Assembly (NCBI GenBank): GCA_037355855.1 | Contig: CM074764.1 | Coordinates: 3,038,001-3,102,000 of the forward strand | Source of the DNA: Pseudo-nitzschia pungens | Taxonomy: Eukaryota; Bacillariophyta; Bacillariophyceae; Bacillariales; Bacillariaceae | DNA: 64,000 nt | Direction: 5' to 3' | Shown: positions 9,984 through 19,484 of the stretch, one piece after another | Layout of the letters: the number at the start of each line of letters is the position of its first letter | Position numbering within the stretch: position 1 is the first letter of the stretch | Program-made: the position numbers and the translations under genes | The notes under the pieces: generated by a model | Told to the model about the DNA's origin: nothing | Database searches by the model: none | What the model saw: the letters and a program-made list of their open reading frames with translations, nothing else

Positions 9984-10324
9984 TTCGTTTGGCATAAGCG
10001 TCTGTACCCTTGCAATTGGTTTGCGTCCGAACCTTTTGCTTTGTATTTGCCATTTGAATCTTTTTATTCTATCCTTTTGGTTGATTGTTGCCGTCACGTT
10101 GGATCGGTCTTGAGCGCAATCTGTATTTAGTTCGAACATTTTGTTTGCAACAGGGCTCATCTCTGTAGGTTCCTTCCCTTCTTTTCTTTGGGAGTTCTCC
10201 TCCATGCGTCTTCCCAGACAGCAGTGCTGTACTGGCATTCAGGTCCAGTGGAGCTGAAGGCACGGTGCTGTGGATATCGTGATCCTGGATACGTGATCCT
10301 TTGTTTGTTGTTTGGTTTGGCTAT

Positions 10325-10396
10325 GGTTGCCAAGTAGGACTGCCATCGAAGTTTCTTTCGACGCGTCCGCCATGTTCCATGCAATAGGAATCCATT
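10325..10396 (-). pseudogene. B1 gag, C-terminal fragment
   Basis: Encodes M-E-H-G-G-R-V-E-R-N-F-D-G and a stop, matching the end of the intact B2 Gag. It is cut off from the rest of gag (21,399-22,243) by the 11-kb LINE. Confidence 0.8.
10379..10396. repeat. Target-site duplication of full-length LINE, left copy
   Basis: ATGCAATAGGAATCCATT is found here directly before the LINE 3' tail and again at 21,399-21,416 directly after the LINE 5' end. The duplicated bases are gag codons of B1, so the insertion point is certain. Confidence 0.92.
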
Positions 10397-10693
10397 AATA
10401 ATAATATACGTATTTAAATAACTTTAATCACCAAAGGTGAAACTAAATTACTCAGTCTGTAGCCAGACTTTAACGTCGCCTCCATCATAGAGTCAGGACC
10501 CCAAGTGGCAGAACGACAAATTTTCAAACAAACCTTGAACATCAAGCAGGGGAAGGACAAACAAGTCCCACAAAAGAGGGACTTGAGAGAAAGTGAAATG
10601 GGAATGAAGATATTGGGATAAGATCCAGTATCAAAAGGGATGGGACAGGATAAGAAGCAGGAACAGAAGACAAAACCAAGGTACAAAGTGTAA

Positions 10694-13600
10694 TCAACCC
10701 TGAGGTCCAGTAAGCCAGGCTCTGAGAAGAGCAGCTTCTTGTTGGTATGGCTGCACTGGTGGGACAGGCGCTGCATACTGCTTCCTTGCAAGGTGGATGG
10801 TTGCAAGCCACTGCCGCTTGGCAGTCAGGGTGTAACCTTGTAGGACGTGGAAAGGGGTTTGTAACAGGGAGTGTGACTGGGGAAGTGCACCAGCTGCACC
10901 AATTGCCAATTCTGAAGTGATGGAAGCATCAAGAGATTGGTGTTGTTCAGCATCCAGGGTACCCCCAGGACCATGGAGTCGTTCATTCCTATAGGTCCAA
11001 AGATCCCAGGAGGTAAGAAAGAACTGATGGATGACAGCTGTAGCCCAACGTTTGGGAGAGCGCTTGCTTCCAATGTGGGAGTAGTAATCAGCCTGGATTT
11101 GATACCAGCGAGGAGACCACCTACCAAGAAGCCAGTTGTGCCAGCCAATAGTCCTCTGTGCCCTGACAGCAGACGCAATTGCAGGGGAGTAGGATGATGG
11201 ATAAATGGTCTGGCCCTTCCGAACTCTGGTGAGAAGATCCACAATGGCAACAACCAATGATGGATCAGTTTGTTCAACTTCAAGCCTCTTCTGCAGTGGT
11301 CCCTTGAAAGCTGACACACTGTGCTGTACTGCCCCAGTGTCCTTGCAGGAGAGCACATGAGAGACCTTCTCGTTGTCTGCATCACACAATGGGCACCGGG
11401 AGTGATCCTGATACTGGTAGTGAAGTAGTTGGTTGCCAACACCAATGCATCCAGAAGCAAATTTGACAAACCACCGTTGCATTCCAGGAGGTAATCGCTT
11501 GAAGGCAGACAGATGGGCACACCAATGGATGGAACTCAAAACAGGTTGTGGAATGGGAATATCATGGTGGGTCTGCCAGTATTGAAGAAGAGGAGGACCA
11601 GAAATGGCAACATGCAGAGCATTCTGATCAAACCTTGAACACTTGCATCCATTGAGAGAAAATGCCCAAGGCTCAAACACAAGTCTGGGATAGTGATGGG
11701 CCGAAGCTCTATGAACAGAGAGAAAGGCCTTTGCCATGCTGTCAACCTGATGATTGCGAAGGGCCCACCAATCAAGAAAGATTCCAGCTTGATGGCCCTG
11801 AACCCACTGAAAGTGCACAGAGATTGGCAGGGCAGAAATCATGTTTCTGATGACATAAACATAGTCAAAAGACTTCTGGGAAATAACCAAAGGCCAAGAT
11901 CCCTGAGCCTGTTTGAGAGCTGTGTCACCATCCAGAGCAATAGTGATAGAGCCAGAAGCAATATCAAAAAGATTCACCAGAGCAGTGCAACAGGTGAGAA
12001 CTCCAATGATACCCGCCAGTTCACTCCTGTAGGATGACTGATCCTCAGGGGATCCACTGACAAAATTACAGCCAGTGAGGAACAATGAAGTAGTCTTGGT
12101 GGAGGTATTGGGTGACAGAATGAAAGCAGAAGTTCCTCTGAGAAGGTCCGGATCAAATGACCCATCACAAACAGCACTGGCAGTACCACTCTGGATAGCA
12201 TCAACAAGGTGTTGACAGCCAGCCTGTGGTAGAGAATATTTGTGGAGAAGTACCCTTGGAGACTCACAGAGTGCATCAAAGGCATCTACTGGGGAGTCTG
12301 GAAGAGAATCATATGGATTGTACTCCAGAGGATCCATGTCAGGAGGTTCGGAAACAAAAGCAGAGGACCCAACCACTCGAACAACTTGGCCACAGATAAC
12401 AGGGCAGACAAGCACATCAGCGCAGGCTGGTTTGTCAGAAAGGAGTTCCGCAGTGACCCTGTATCTGCCCCTGCCCTGGGAGGTGCTCACAGTCCAGCCA
12501 GTAGAAGTTTTGAAGAATATTCTGTTGGTGGATGGAGACAAAAACCAAGGCCAAAGAGAAGCTGTCTGGGGAGAGAGCCAAGGCCCAAGATGAAAAGAAG
12601 GAGCTAGTGCCCTGGCTGCAGGGGGTGGACAAGGGGGAAGAAAACAGGTCTGAAGTGCCTTAGTCCAAAAGCGCTTTGCTGCTGGAGGCCAAGATGGAGG
12701 ACATCTCGGCCAGTCAAGATGATCCCTCAAGTGATTGGAGGATGTCAGCTGGAAAGCCATGGGAGAGAGTCTCTTCCCATCTGGAGTACAAATGTCAGCA
12801 AGGGAGATAGCCTTGAGTGACATGCGCATGTGATTCAAGAGGGACAAGTCAGCACCTCTGAAGCCAGCGTTGACAAAGGCTTGCATGAGATAGCAGTCAT
12901 TGGAACGTAGCAGGGGAAGATCTGGGAAGTCTTCAAACAAGCTCACAGGGTGAACAGAGAAAAACTTCCACACATGTTTGTACCAGCAAGGAGTGACGTA
13001 GGAAGCAAAAGGATGATACGGTGTGACACCAAGATGGAGAGGAATGCCAAGTTCGAGCCGTAGAGACTCAGCAGTTAGCCTGAGAATCCTACCAGTTTGT
13101 GAGGACCTGACAGATTCCTGAAAGAGGGTGGCAATATGACTGAACTCTTGGAGGAGGTAGGGGTGAATGAAACCAAAGCCTTGATAGAGGGAAGGACCAT
13201 AGAACACATGTCTGGGAAATGTCCGTGACATCCCTGCTTTATTCAGCACAGGAACAAGAGCTGGGTGAATGATCTTTGTCCAAGTGGCCTCATCAAGTTG
13301 CGTGACAGGCATGGGGTATTCAACAGACTTCATGAAAGAATACTTGAATGTGTAGAGGGATGCTCGCTTCTCACACTTGGAAGCCTTGAGTTGAGAGCCA
13401 AAAGACTGAGACTGTGACTTCATGTGAGCAATCTGGGCTTCCTCATTGCCATCCATGGAGATAAAAACCCCAAGGGTCTTGTCAGCATGGTCAACTTCAA
13501 AACGATCCAGGGTAGCGCGATTGCCATTCTTATCAGCAACAGAGAAGTCACCGGGCATGTCAGCAATGGAGCGATAGTCCCAACCAGATCCATTCCATTT

Positions 13601-16600
13601 GAAATCAATCAAATAACAGAAAGATTTGGCAGGTTCAATCGCACCACCAGTGGCAATTATCCCACCAGCCCATCGGTCAAGAGCTTCCTGAAAGTCAACA
13701 GCTAATTCTTCACCAGATGTTGAGGAATCAAAGCCAGCACAAAACAAATCTGTGTCATCCACAAAGGCAAAACCCACAAGAGAAACCAGTTGCAGTGACA
13801 AAGAAGTGATAAGATGGACACCATGCCCAGCCTGTTGCATCATTCGGAAGACAATTGTTGACACCAAAGCCCAAAGAGTTGGACCAATACCATTGCCTTG
13901 GCCACAACCACTGAGAGGAACAGGTTCATCACCATACACAGGACCTGACCGACCAAAACCAGTTTTGATGTGGTGCTTAGCATGTTGCAGAGTAGACAGA
14001 AGAACTTCACACACATGTGCAGGAACACCAAAGCTCTGGAGAGTGAGACCTGCAATGGGATGAGAGATTCTATCATAACAGCCCTTGGCATCATTCATAG
14101 CAACAGCACCGGATCTGCGCTTCTGCCTCAACACATCACAGATGAGCTTCTTGTTCAAGCAGGTGTTGATGGCCTTGTGGTGTTTCCTGCTTCCATGTTG
14201 ATCAACCGCCACTGCATTGGCACGTTCAGCATGGGCAAGAATGCGTCTGCCAATCATCTTGTTGTTGATTTGGAACTCAGGAGACATCAACTGGATGAGT
14301 CTCATCTTATCCACTCTATATTCACCAGGTTTCTTGAATATCTCAACATCCGTGATGACCTGCCAGGCAGAAGGAGAGAAGCCAACAATTAATGGGACTG
14401 ATCTCAGTAGAGTGTCAAACTTGTTCAACTGGGGATCCAGGGCAAAAGCCTTGTGGTGGGCAAAACTCAAACATGAAGGTTCACTTGCTGTGCGTTCCCT
14501 CTGGTGTTTCCAGGCAGCAGCATTGTCAGCTGGACACACTGAATAGTCAAAGGGAGGCAAACTCAGAATAGAGGCAGGGACTTTGAGACAAGAAAGAAAT
14601 TCAGACAGGTATTTGTCAGTGGCAGGAGGAGGATTATATGTGCCATCAAGAACTTGAGCAGAAGCATGGGCTGTGCCGAGGTAGCCAAAATCTTGAATGA
14701 AGGAGGGAGTCATGGAGGGAGTGCCAAGACACTGCTGTTGACGCCGGACATTGGATTCAGCCATAGCTGGAACCATAGTGGACTGGGTCTCCAAGACCTG
14801 TTCAGCACCATCAGGGCCAACTGCAATAGCTCGCAAGACAGCTGACTTGTTGACACGTCCCCGAATAGACCTAGCAGCAAGGCCAAGCTCTCTTTGAAGA
14901 CGTTCCCTGCGCATCCGGGCACGAATCTGGGAAGCATTCTGGTTGTGAGGTTTGCCTTCAGCAAGAAGTGCATCCACCAGGCCTTGATTGAAGGAGTCTC
15001 GCCAAGAGGGGGCCAATTTTTTCACTGCCCGGTATTGCCTGTAAGCTTGTTTCAGGTGGAGGACAGCACTGGAAAGATCACAGTGTTCTCCTTTGTAGAG
15101 AGAAAGCTTGCATGCCAGCCTTTTCAAAACAGTATGACTGGTGGACACACCCTGTCTCAGCTTAACAACACGCCGCCAAAAGTCAATTGTATCACGATAG
15201 ACTTGCAGCTTCGGGGACCATGGAACCAGACCAGCTCTTGTGTGGCAAAGGTTTTGTTCAACAGAGAGCCTGAGAGAGGTGGAGGTTTCATGGAGGACTT
15301 CATATGTGGTGATGAGAGCAGCGCGCACAGAAATATCCCCAGACTGAAACTGAGCCAGGAGGTGTTCCAGCTTAGCTTGGAGAGAAAACACTCCAGCCTT
15401 GAGAAAGCTGTGCCTGACACGCTTGAAATACCGTTGGCGCAGATGAGGGTGGGAGGACTGGAGTTTGGAATGAGAGAAGCTCACGGTAGGTGGCAGGTGT
15501 TTGCCCATGAGGCTGCAATTACAGACTTCAATCCAAAGCATTCTGTGGTCCGATTCCATACCATAGGCGCCACCAAAGGGACAATACCCAGCCCTGAGAA
15601 CATCAACATTCTCAGAGACCCAAATGGCATCAATTGGTGTTCTGGTAGTGTTGCGGTTGTGAGTGGCAGGAGGAGAAGACTGACTATGAAGGGTAAGAAT
15701 GGCATCTCTGAAACCAAGAGCCTTGAGCTCAAAAGACAAGCCATCAGTCCGAACATCAGCATTTTGATCAATCCCAAGAATGACCTGGTCACCTGCACCC
15801 AGACAGACCTGAAGGGCAGCAGTCAAATCCCTGTGAAAGAGAATACATGGGTTGGGACTGAAAAGATTTTCAGCTGCTTGAAAGTATCGGTACTGTTGAT
15901 TCCAGACGGAACCAAGGTCCCTGTCATTTTCAACAGGGCAGTAAGCAGAAAACATAGTGACAGTGTAACCATCCCTGCCCTGAAACTTGACAAAGGACCA
16001 TCTCCCAAGACCAGAAGGATCAGCCCCATGGGCAATCTTGTGGGAACTGAACAGTTGATCAATGGAAAACCCTGTACCACCAGGCTGAAGCCATGAACAG
16101 TCAGAAGCTTCATGCTTGTTGTTGGCAAGGTAGGAAAAACTTGAGGGACTGATATTCTTCATGCGCCGATTGAAAAGATCACATGGCAGGAGTTTGGATT
16201 CATTCAAACAATGTTCAGCAAAAAGAGCCACACTGGCATTGCTCTTGACAAATTGACGGGAGTTGTGCTTGGACATGGACATAAAGGAAGCTCTACGCTG
16301 AGGCCCAATGTTTTGGAAGGTGATGATGGTGGAATTAGATGATGGAGCTTGGGGAAAAGGATGTCCAAAACTATCAGAATCCTTAGCAGCAAGAGAGTCT
16401 CCATGAAGAGTTAATTGGACAAACTGAGAGACAGGGGAAGAGGCGGAGGAGGAAAAGGGAGAAACAGTAGAAGCATTGATAGGATTTGGAGTGGAAGGCA
16501 TCCCATCAAACCTCATACCAGAAGAGCTAACCATGATCAGAAGGAAACCCAGTCTGTCGCAGGGATGGAAGAGTTGCCGGAGCTGATTTGGTGGAAACAT

Positions 16601-16606
16601 TGGCAT
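10694..16606 (-). CDS. LINE ORF2: endonuclease-reverse transcriptase-RNase H
   Basis: This polyprotein of 1,970 residues carries out target-primed reverse transcription. Seen in order: an APE-like endonuclease (about 90-370) with S-A-Y-C-P-V, G-I-D-Q-N-A-D and the terminal S-D-H-R motif; a reverse transcriptase with motif A (A-V-A-M-N-D-A-K-G-C-Y-D), a G-x-G-Q-G-N-G motif B and the F-V-D-D active site (about 947); RNase H with C-D-G-S-F-D (about 1,480), S-E-L-A-G, L-D-G-D-T-A (about 1,560) and H-Q-V-D-S, giving a full D-E-D-D set; and a C-terminal CCHC zinc knuckle C-P-L-C…H…C (about 1,738). The start is an ATG inside the end of ORF1, so reinitiation or coupling is likely. No stop or frameshift is seen. 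Confidence 0.92.
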   Translation of the reverse strand: MPMFPPNQLRQLFHPCDRLGFLLIMVSSSGMRFDGMPSTPNPINASTVSPFSSSASSPVSQFVQLTLHGDSLAAKDSDSFGHPFPQAPSSNSTIITFQNIGPQRRASFMSMSKHNSRQFVKSNASVALFAEHCLNESKLLPCDLFNRRMKNISPSSFSYLANNKHEASDCSWLQPGGTGFSIDQLFSSHKIAHGADPSGLGRWSFVKFQGRDGYTVTMFSAYCPVENDRDLGSVWNQQYRYFQAAENLFSPNPCILFHRDLTAALQVCLGAGDQVILGIDQNADVRTDGLSFELKALGFRDAILTLHSQSSPPATHNRNTTRTPIDAIWVSENVDVLRAGYCPFGGAYGMESDHRMLWIEVCNCSLMGKHLPPTVSFSHSKLQSSHPHLRQRYFKRVRHSFLKAGVFSLQAKLEHLLAQFQSGDISVRAALITTYEVLHETSTSLRLSVEQNLCHTRAGLVPWSPKLQVYRDTIDFWRRVVKLRQGVSTSHTVLKRLACKLSLYKGEHCDLSSAVLHLKQAYRQYRAVKKLAPSWRDSFNQGLVDALLAEGKPHNQNASQIRARMRRERLQRELGLAARSIRGRVNKSAVLRAIAVGPDGAEQVLETQSTMVPAMAESNVRRQQQCLGTPSMTPSFIQDFGYLGTAHASAQVLDGTYNPPPATDKYLSEFLSCLKVPASILSLPPFDYSVCPADNAAAWKHQRERTASEPSCLSFAHHKAFALDPQLNKFDTLLRSVPLIVGFSPSAWQVITDVEIFKKPGEYRVDKMRLIQLMSPEFQINNKMIGRRILAHAERANAVAVDQHGSRKHHKAINTCLNKKLICDVLRQKRRSGAVAMNDAKGCYDRISHPIAGLTLQSFGVPAHVCEVLLSTLQHAKHHIKTGFGRSGPVYGDEPVPLSGCGQGNGIGPTLWALVSTIVFRMMQQAGHGVHLITSLSLQLVSLVGFAFVDDTDLFCAGFDSSTSGEELAVDFQEALDRWAGGIIATGGAIEPAKSFCYLIDFKWNGSGWDYRSIADMPGDFSVADKNGNRATLDRFEVDHADKTLGVFISMDGNEEAQIAHMKSQSQSFGSQLKASKCEKRASLYTFKYSFMKSVEYPMPVTQLDEATWTKIIHPALVPVLNKAGMSRTFPRHVFYGPSLYQGFGFIHPYLLQEFSHIATLFQESVRSSQTGRILRLTAESLRLELGIPLHLGVTPYHPFASYVTPCWYKHVWKFFSVHPVSLFEDFPDLPLLRSNDCYLMQAFVNAGFRGADLSLLNHMRMSLKAISLADICTPDGKRLSPMAFQLTSSNHLRDHLDWPRCPPSWPPAAKRFWTKALQTCFLPPCPPPAARALAPSFHLGPWLSPQTASLWPWFLSPSTNRIFFKTSTGWTVSTSQGRGRYRVTAELLSDKPACADVLVCPVICGQVVRVVGSSAFVSEPPDMDPLEYNPYDSLPDSPVDAFDALCESPRVLLHKYSLPQAGCQHLVDAIQSGTASAVCDGSFDPDLLRGTSAFILSPNTSTKTTSLFLTGCNFVSGSPEDQSSYRSELAGIIGVLTCCTALVNLFDIASGSITIALDGDTALKQAQGSWPLVISQKSFDYVYVIRNMISALPISVHFQWVQGHQAGIFLDWWALRNHQVDSMAKAFLSVHRASAHHYPRLVFEPWAFSLNGCKCSRFDQNALHVAISGPPLLQYWQTHHDIPIPQPVLSSIHWCAHLSAFKRLPPGMQRWFVKFASGCIGVGNQLLHYQYQDHSRCPLCDADNEKVSHVLSCKDTGAVQHSVSAFKGPLQKRLEVEQTDPSLVVAIVDLLTRVRKGQTIYPSSYSPAIASAVRAQRTIGWHNWLLGRWSPRWYQIQADYYSHIGSKRSPKRWATAVIHQFFLTSWDLWTYRNERLHGPGGTLDAEQHQSLDASITSELAIGAAGALPQSHSLLQTPFHVLQGYTLTAKRQWLATIHLARKQYAAPVPPVQPYQQEAALLRAWLTGPQG

Positions 16607-19484
16607 GGCTCAAATCACTGACACTAGCATCATGGCTGGAGGAGAATGCAATTGCAGCAACTCCAAGCCTCAATGCAGAGGCTGCGTCTTCCCCACCACC
16701 GGCAGCAGGAACTGCAGTTGAGGAATCAGGAGAGGCCACAGGGAGGTCACCAGCCATAGCATTCTGGGGAGGGTCAGGAACTGCAGGGGGAACTTCAGGA
16801 GGAATACCAGGAGAGGCATCAGCCTTGGCAACATTGGAAGAATCACCTCCAGTAGGAACACCACCTGCAGGCGCTGAAGCCTGGACATCAGTGAGATTGG
16901 AAGTACCGGTTGCTAAAGTATCCATGGATTGAGAATCATCAAATCCGCCACCACCACTGTCAGCACGAGCTTGGAGGTTAAAGTGCAGATCCAGATCAAA
17001 GGTAAGGTCTGGTGCAAGGTCAACTGACAAGTCATCATCAACAAGTTCCCAATCTCTTGCATCCCCATCACCAAAAAAGGGAAGAGAGTCATCCTGCATT
17101 GGATCTGCAGCAGGTTCAGTTTCCACAACACAATTGGCAGCAGCATCCCAATGGTAGGCTTCCATTTCAGTCAAGCACTCAGAAGAGAACCATTGTCGAA
17201 CACAAGAACCATAATGAGCTTCCAGTATAATAGGCAGGAAAGACAACATGGCCATTGCTTCAGCCTTGGTAGTGATATTGTACAAAGCAAGGATCTCGCC
17301 TCGGTATGAACTGGTATCGACAGAAAGAAAAAGAGGCCATGACCAATTGTCACGGGTTCTGATACCCAGAAGCACACTGCGCAGTGTCTTCAAACCCAGC
17401 CCTTGGCCCAGGTCAACTGGAAGATCAAGATCAACTACCCCCAGAACAGGAGCAGTTTCATGGCTCTCAATAAATTTAGTTTGGCGGTGCTTAGCCTGGC
17501 GAACAGTCTTGAGCTTGGAGGGGGGAAGAGGTCTGTCAGAAGGATTGGTAGCTGTCTCAATAAACTTGTAGAATTTACCATCAGGGAGAGAGGCAATGTC
17601 CGAAGGTTTGCACCGATTGAACTGGGCTTTGAGGAGCTTAACAGTTTGGGCGCGCTTTGTAGCATCACACAAAACGTGTGCAGCCAGAACAGGATTGGGA
17701 TCAGGAGTTCTGGAGTTGTCAAGGCTGATATTCTTCCTGATAACAGCAATGGGACATGCCTGAAACCTGGGATGAGTCTGAAGCAATTCGTTGTAGTGGT
17801 CAAGATCAAAACTCTGCATGTAAGATCCAAGGAGAAAGCCACATGTGACAATAACTGGGGCCTGTATGTGGTCATATTTCAGGTCCATGTCACGGTCTCT
17901 GAGCCTCTGGAGCAATTGTGTTGAAAAGAGTTTCTCCAGGGAAGCACTGTGGCCCACAAAGAAGCGTAGATGAGGAGCAGTTCTACTGCGAAGCCAGAGC
18001 TGAGCAACATACAATTCCAAGGTCTTCCTGTCAGGAAGTGTCGTCCAAAACTTGGTAACAGGCTTGGCCTTGGGGTTGAGCCTGGCTCTGGAGGGAAAAA
18101 CATACAACACCAGGCGCTTGTCAACAGTCCATAGTAGATCCAAAGCTTCCTTGAGAGACTTGAGCAGCTCATCATATAGTTCCCCAGGGTGTTGTGACAT
18201 CAACCTTGGAAGGGACAGAGTGACATAAGAACGATGAGAACACTTGGTGCCAGCAGTGACATCCACTGGAGCTCTAGAATCACTGGAGCAAACCCCTCGG
18301 CGTTGGAGGAAATGCCCAGCAGAGGAGGACAAGACAGTAGCATCACCACCACCAGGAAGAAAGGACACTGATTTGGAAGTGGAAGCATCATCAACTGCAG
18401 TTGGCGCAGGTGTAGGAGGTCGCTTCTTGAAATACCAGTGGGAGCCAAGCACCTGATTGGCTGCCAACCAAACTCGTCCTTCAGTGCTGGGCAAAAGGTT
18501 ACCTTCACAATACAGGTCATCAAAACACTCAGGAGACATCTTGGCCAAACCAATAAGACATCTCTTCAGAGCATGGCCTGAAGGTTGCTTGGTCCAGTCT
18601 GCAGAGGCTTGAAAGCAGAGAGAAGCAAGGGAAACCAGGGACTCCACAGAAGCAGTTCTCCACTCAGGGTTGTCAGGAAAAGCTTGAGCATATGCTGGAG
18701 GGATGGCAGACTGACAGACATCATGGATGGATTTCTTGTCATTCCCATCTTTCTTGCTGAAGAAGTGAGTGGGGCTAGGACACCCAGTCCATAGCCGGGA
18801 TCCTGCTGGAGTTTTACGAAGAGTGTGGATAGGGGTGGGAATGGAAGCACGACCAGTAAAAGGCCCCTTACCGTAGAAGCACCAGAGGAAGGAATCTGAG
18901 TGAGCTTTGTTGGCAGCAGCCAGGGCTTTCTTGCGCAGGGCATGTCGCTCTGCAGACGGTGTGTCAGAAAGAAAAGCAAGAGTAGCTTGTTTCAGACTAG
19001 ACTTGGAAGGAGAGACCTTGGAAGGAGGGTGCTTAGAGTCTGAGTGCTCAGAGCCTGGCTGGCCATCCCTAGACGTCGCACTGTTGGACTTTCCACTGTT
19101 GGGCTTCCCACTGTTGGACGTCCCACTGTTGGAATTTCCACTGTTGGGCTTCCCACTGTTGGACTTCCCACTGTCAGACGTCCCACTGTCGGACTGCCCA
19201 CTGCCTGAATGCCCTGTGTCTGAATGCCCAGTGCCTGACTGCTCAGTGCTCATATCAACATCATCTAGTGCACCAGTAGACACAGCAGAAGTGAAGGACA
19301 TATCATCATCAGAAGGGAGTGAATCCCTAGCTGTACGGGGAGAGGGAGGGGGAGAGGGAGTAGCCTGAAGAACGGGACCAGCAGGTAGTCGGCGGGAAGG
19401 GGTCCCCGTAAAGGCGCGTTTGTTTGAAGGAGTGTTAGCCAAGGGAGACCTTTTTCGCCTGGAAGCTGGCGGGGGGAGAGGCAT
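16527..19484 (-). CDS. LINE ORF1 protein
   Basis: I chose the ATG at 19,484 (M-P-L-P-P-P-A-S-R), giving 985 residues. The frame is open upstream to 19,676 without a convincing start. Seen: a basic Pro-rich N-terminus; a low-complexity block of S-N-S-G-K/S-G-T-type 5-residue repeats (about residues 75-150); a Lys-rich turn; a long globular middle; and an acidic C-terminal part. ORF1 proteins of LINEs normally bind element RNA and form the RNP. No CCHC knuckle or RRM is obvious, so that role is inferred from position. The related copy at 36,843-38,462 lacks about 100 internal residues. Confidence 0.8.
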   Translation of the reverse strand: MPLPPPASRRKRSPLANTPSNKRAFTGTPSRRLPAGPVLQATPSPPPSPRTARDSLPSDDDMSFTSAVSTGALDDVDMSTEQSGTGHSDTGHSGSGQSDSGTSDSGKSNSGKPNSGNSNSGTSNSGKPNSGKSNSATSRDGQPGSEHSDSKHPPSKVSPSKSSLKQATLAFLSDTPSAERHALRKKALAAANKAHSDSFLWCFYGKGPFTGRASIPTPIHTLRKTPAGSRLWTGCPSPTHFFSKKDGNDKKSIHDVCQSAIPPAYAQAFPDNPEWRTASVESLVSLASLCFQASADWTKQPSGHALKRCLIGLAKMSPECFDDLYCEGNLLPSTEGRVWLAANQVLGSHWYFKKRPPTPAPTAVDDASTSKSVSFLPGGGDATVLSSSAGHFLQRRGVCSSDSRAPVDVTAGTKCSHRSYVTLSLPRLMSQHPGELYDELLKSLKEALDLLWTVDKRLVLYVFPSRARLNPKAKPVTKFWTTLPDRKTLELYVAQLWLRSRTAPHLRFFVGHSASLEKLFSTQLLQRLRDRDMDLKYDHIQAPVIVTCGFLLGSYMQSFDLDHYNELLQTHPRFQACPIAVIRKNISLDNSRTPDPNPVLAAHVLCDATKRAQTVKLLKAQFNRCKPSDIASLPDGKFYKFIETATNPSDRPLPPSKLKTVRQAKHRQTKFIESHETAPVLGVVDLDLPVDLGQGLGLKTLRSVLLGIRTRDNWSWPLFLSVDTSSYRGEILALYNITTKAEAMAMLSFLPIILEAHYGSCVRQWFSSECLTEMEAYHWDAAANCVVETEPAADPMQDDSLPFFGDGDARDWELVDDDLSVDLAPDLTFDLDLHFNLQARADSGGGGFDDSQSMDTLATGTSNLTDVQASAPAGGVPTGGDSSNVAKADASPGIPPEVPPAVPDPPQNAMAGDLPVASPDSSTAVPAAGGGEDAASALRLGVAAIAFSSSHDASVSDLSHANVSTKSAPATLPSLRQTGFPSDHG

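Larger units (their letters stand above)
9626..10396 (-). mobile_element. LTR element B1, 3' part (truncated)
   Basis: Minus-strand sequence matches the internal region of the intact gag-only element B2 (about 60,590-61,320): gag C-terminus, a short pol-like stretch, then non-coding sequence. The 3' LTR and neighbouring sequence are missing. The upstream part of B1 continues at 21,399 beyond the LINE insertion. Confidence 0.75.

Noticed and set aside
14894..16096. 400-codon plus-strand open frame opposite LINE ORF2, and similar frames elsewhere in LINE copies
   Set aside because: It is antisense to the endonuclease domain, with a composition explained by codon bias of ORF2. No motifs.
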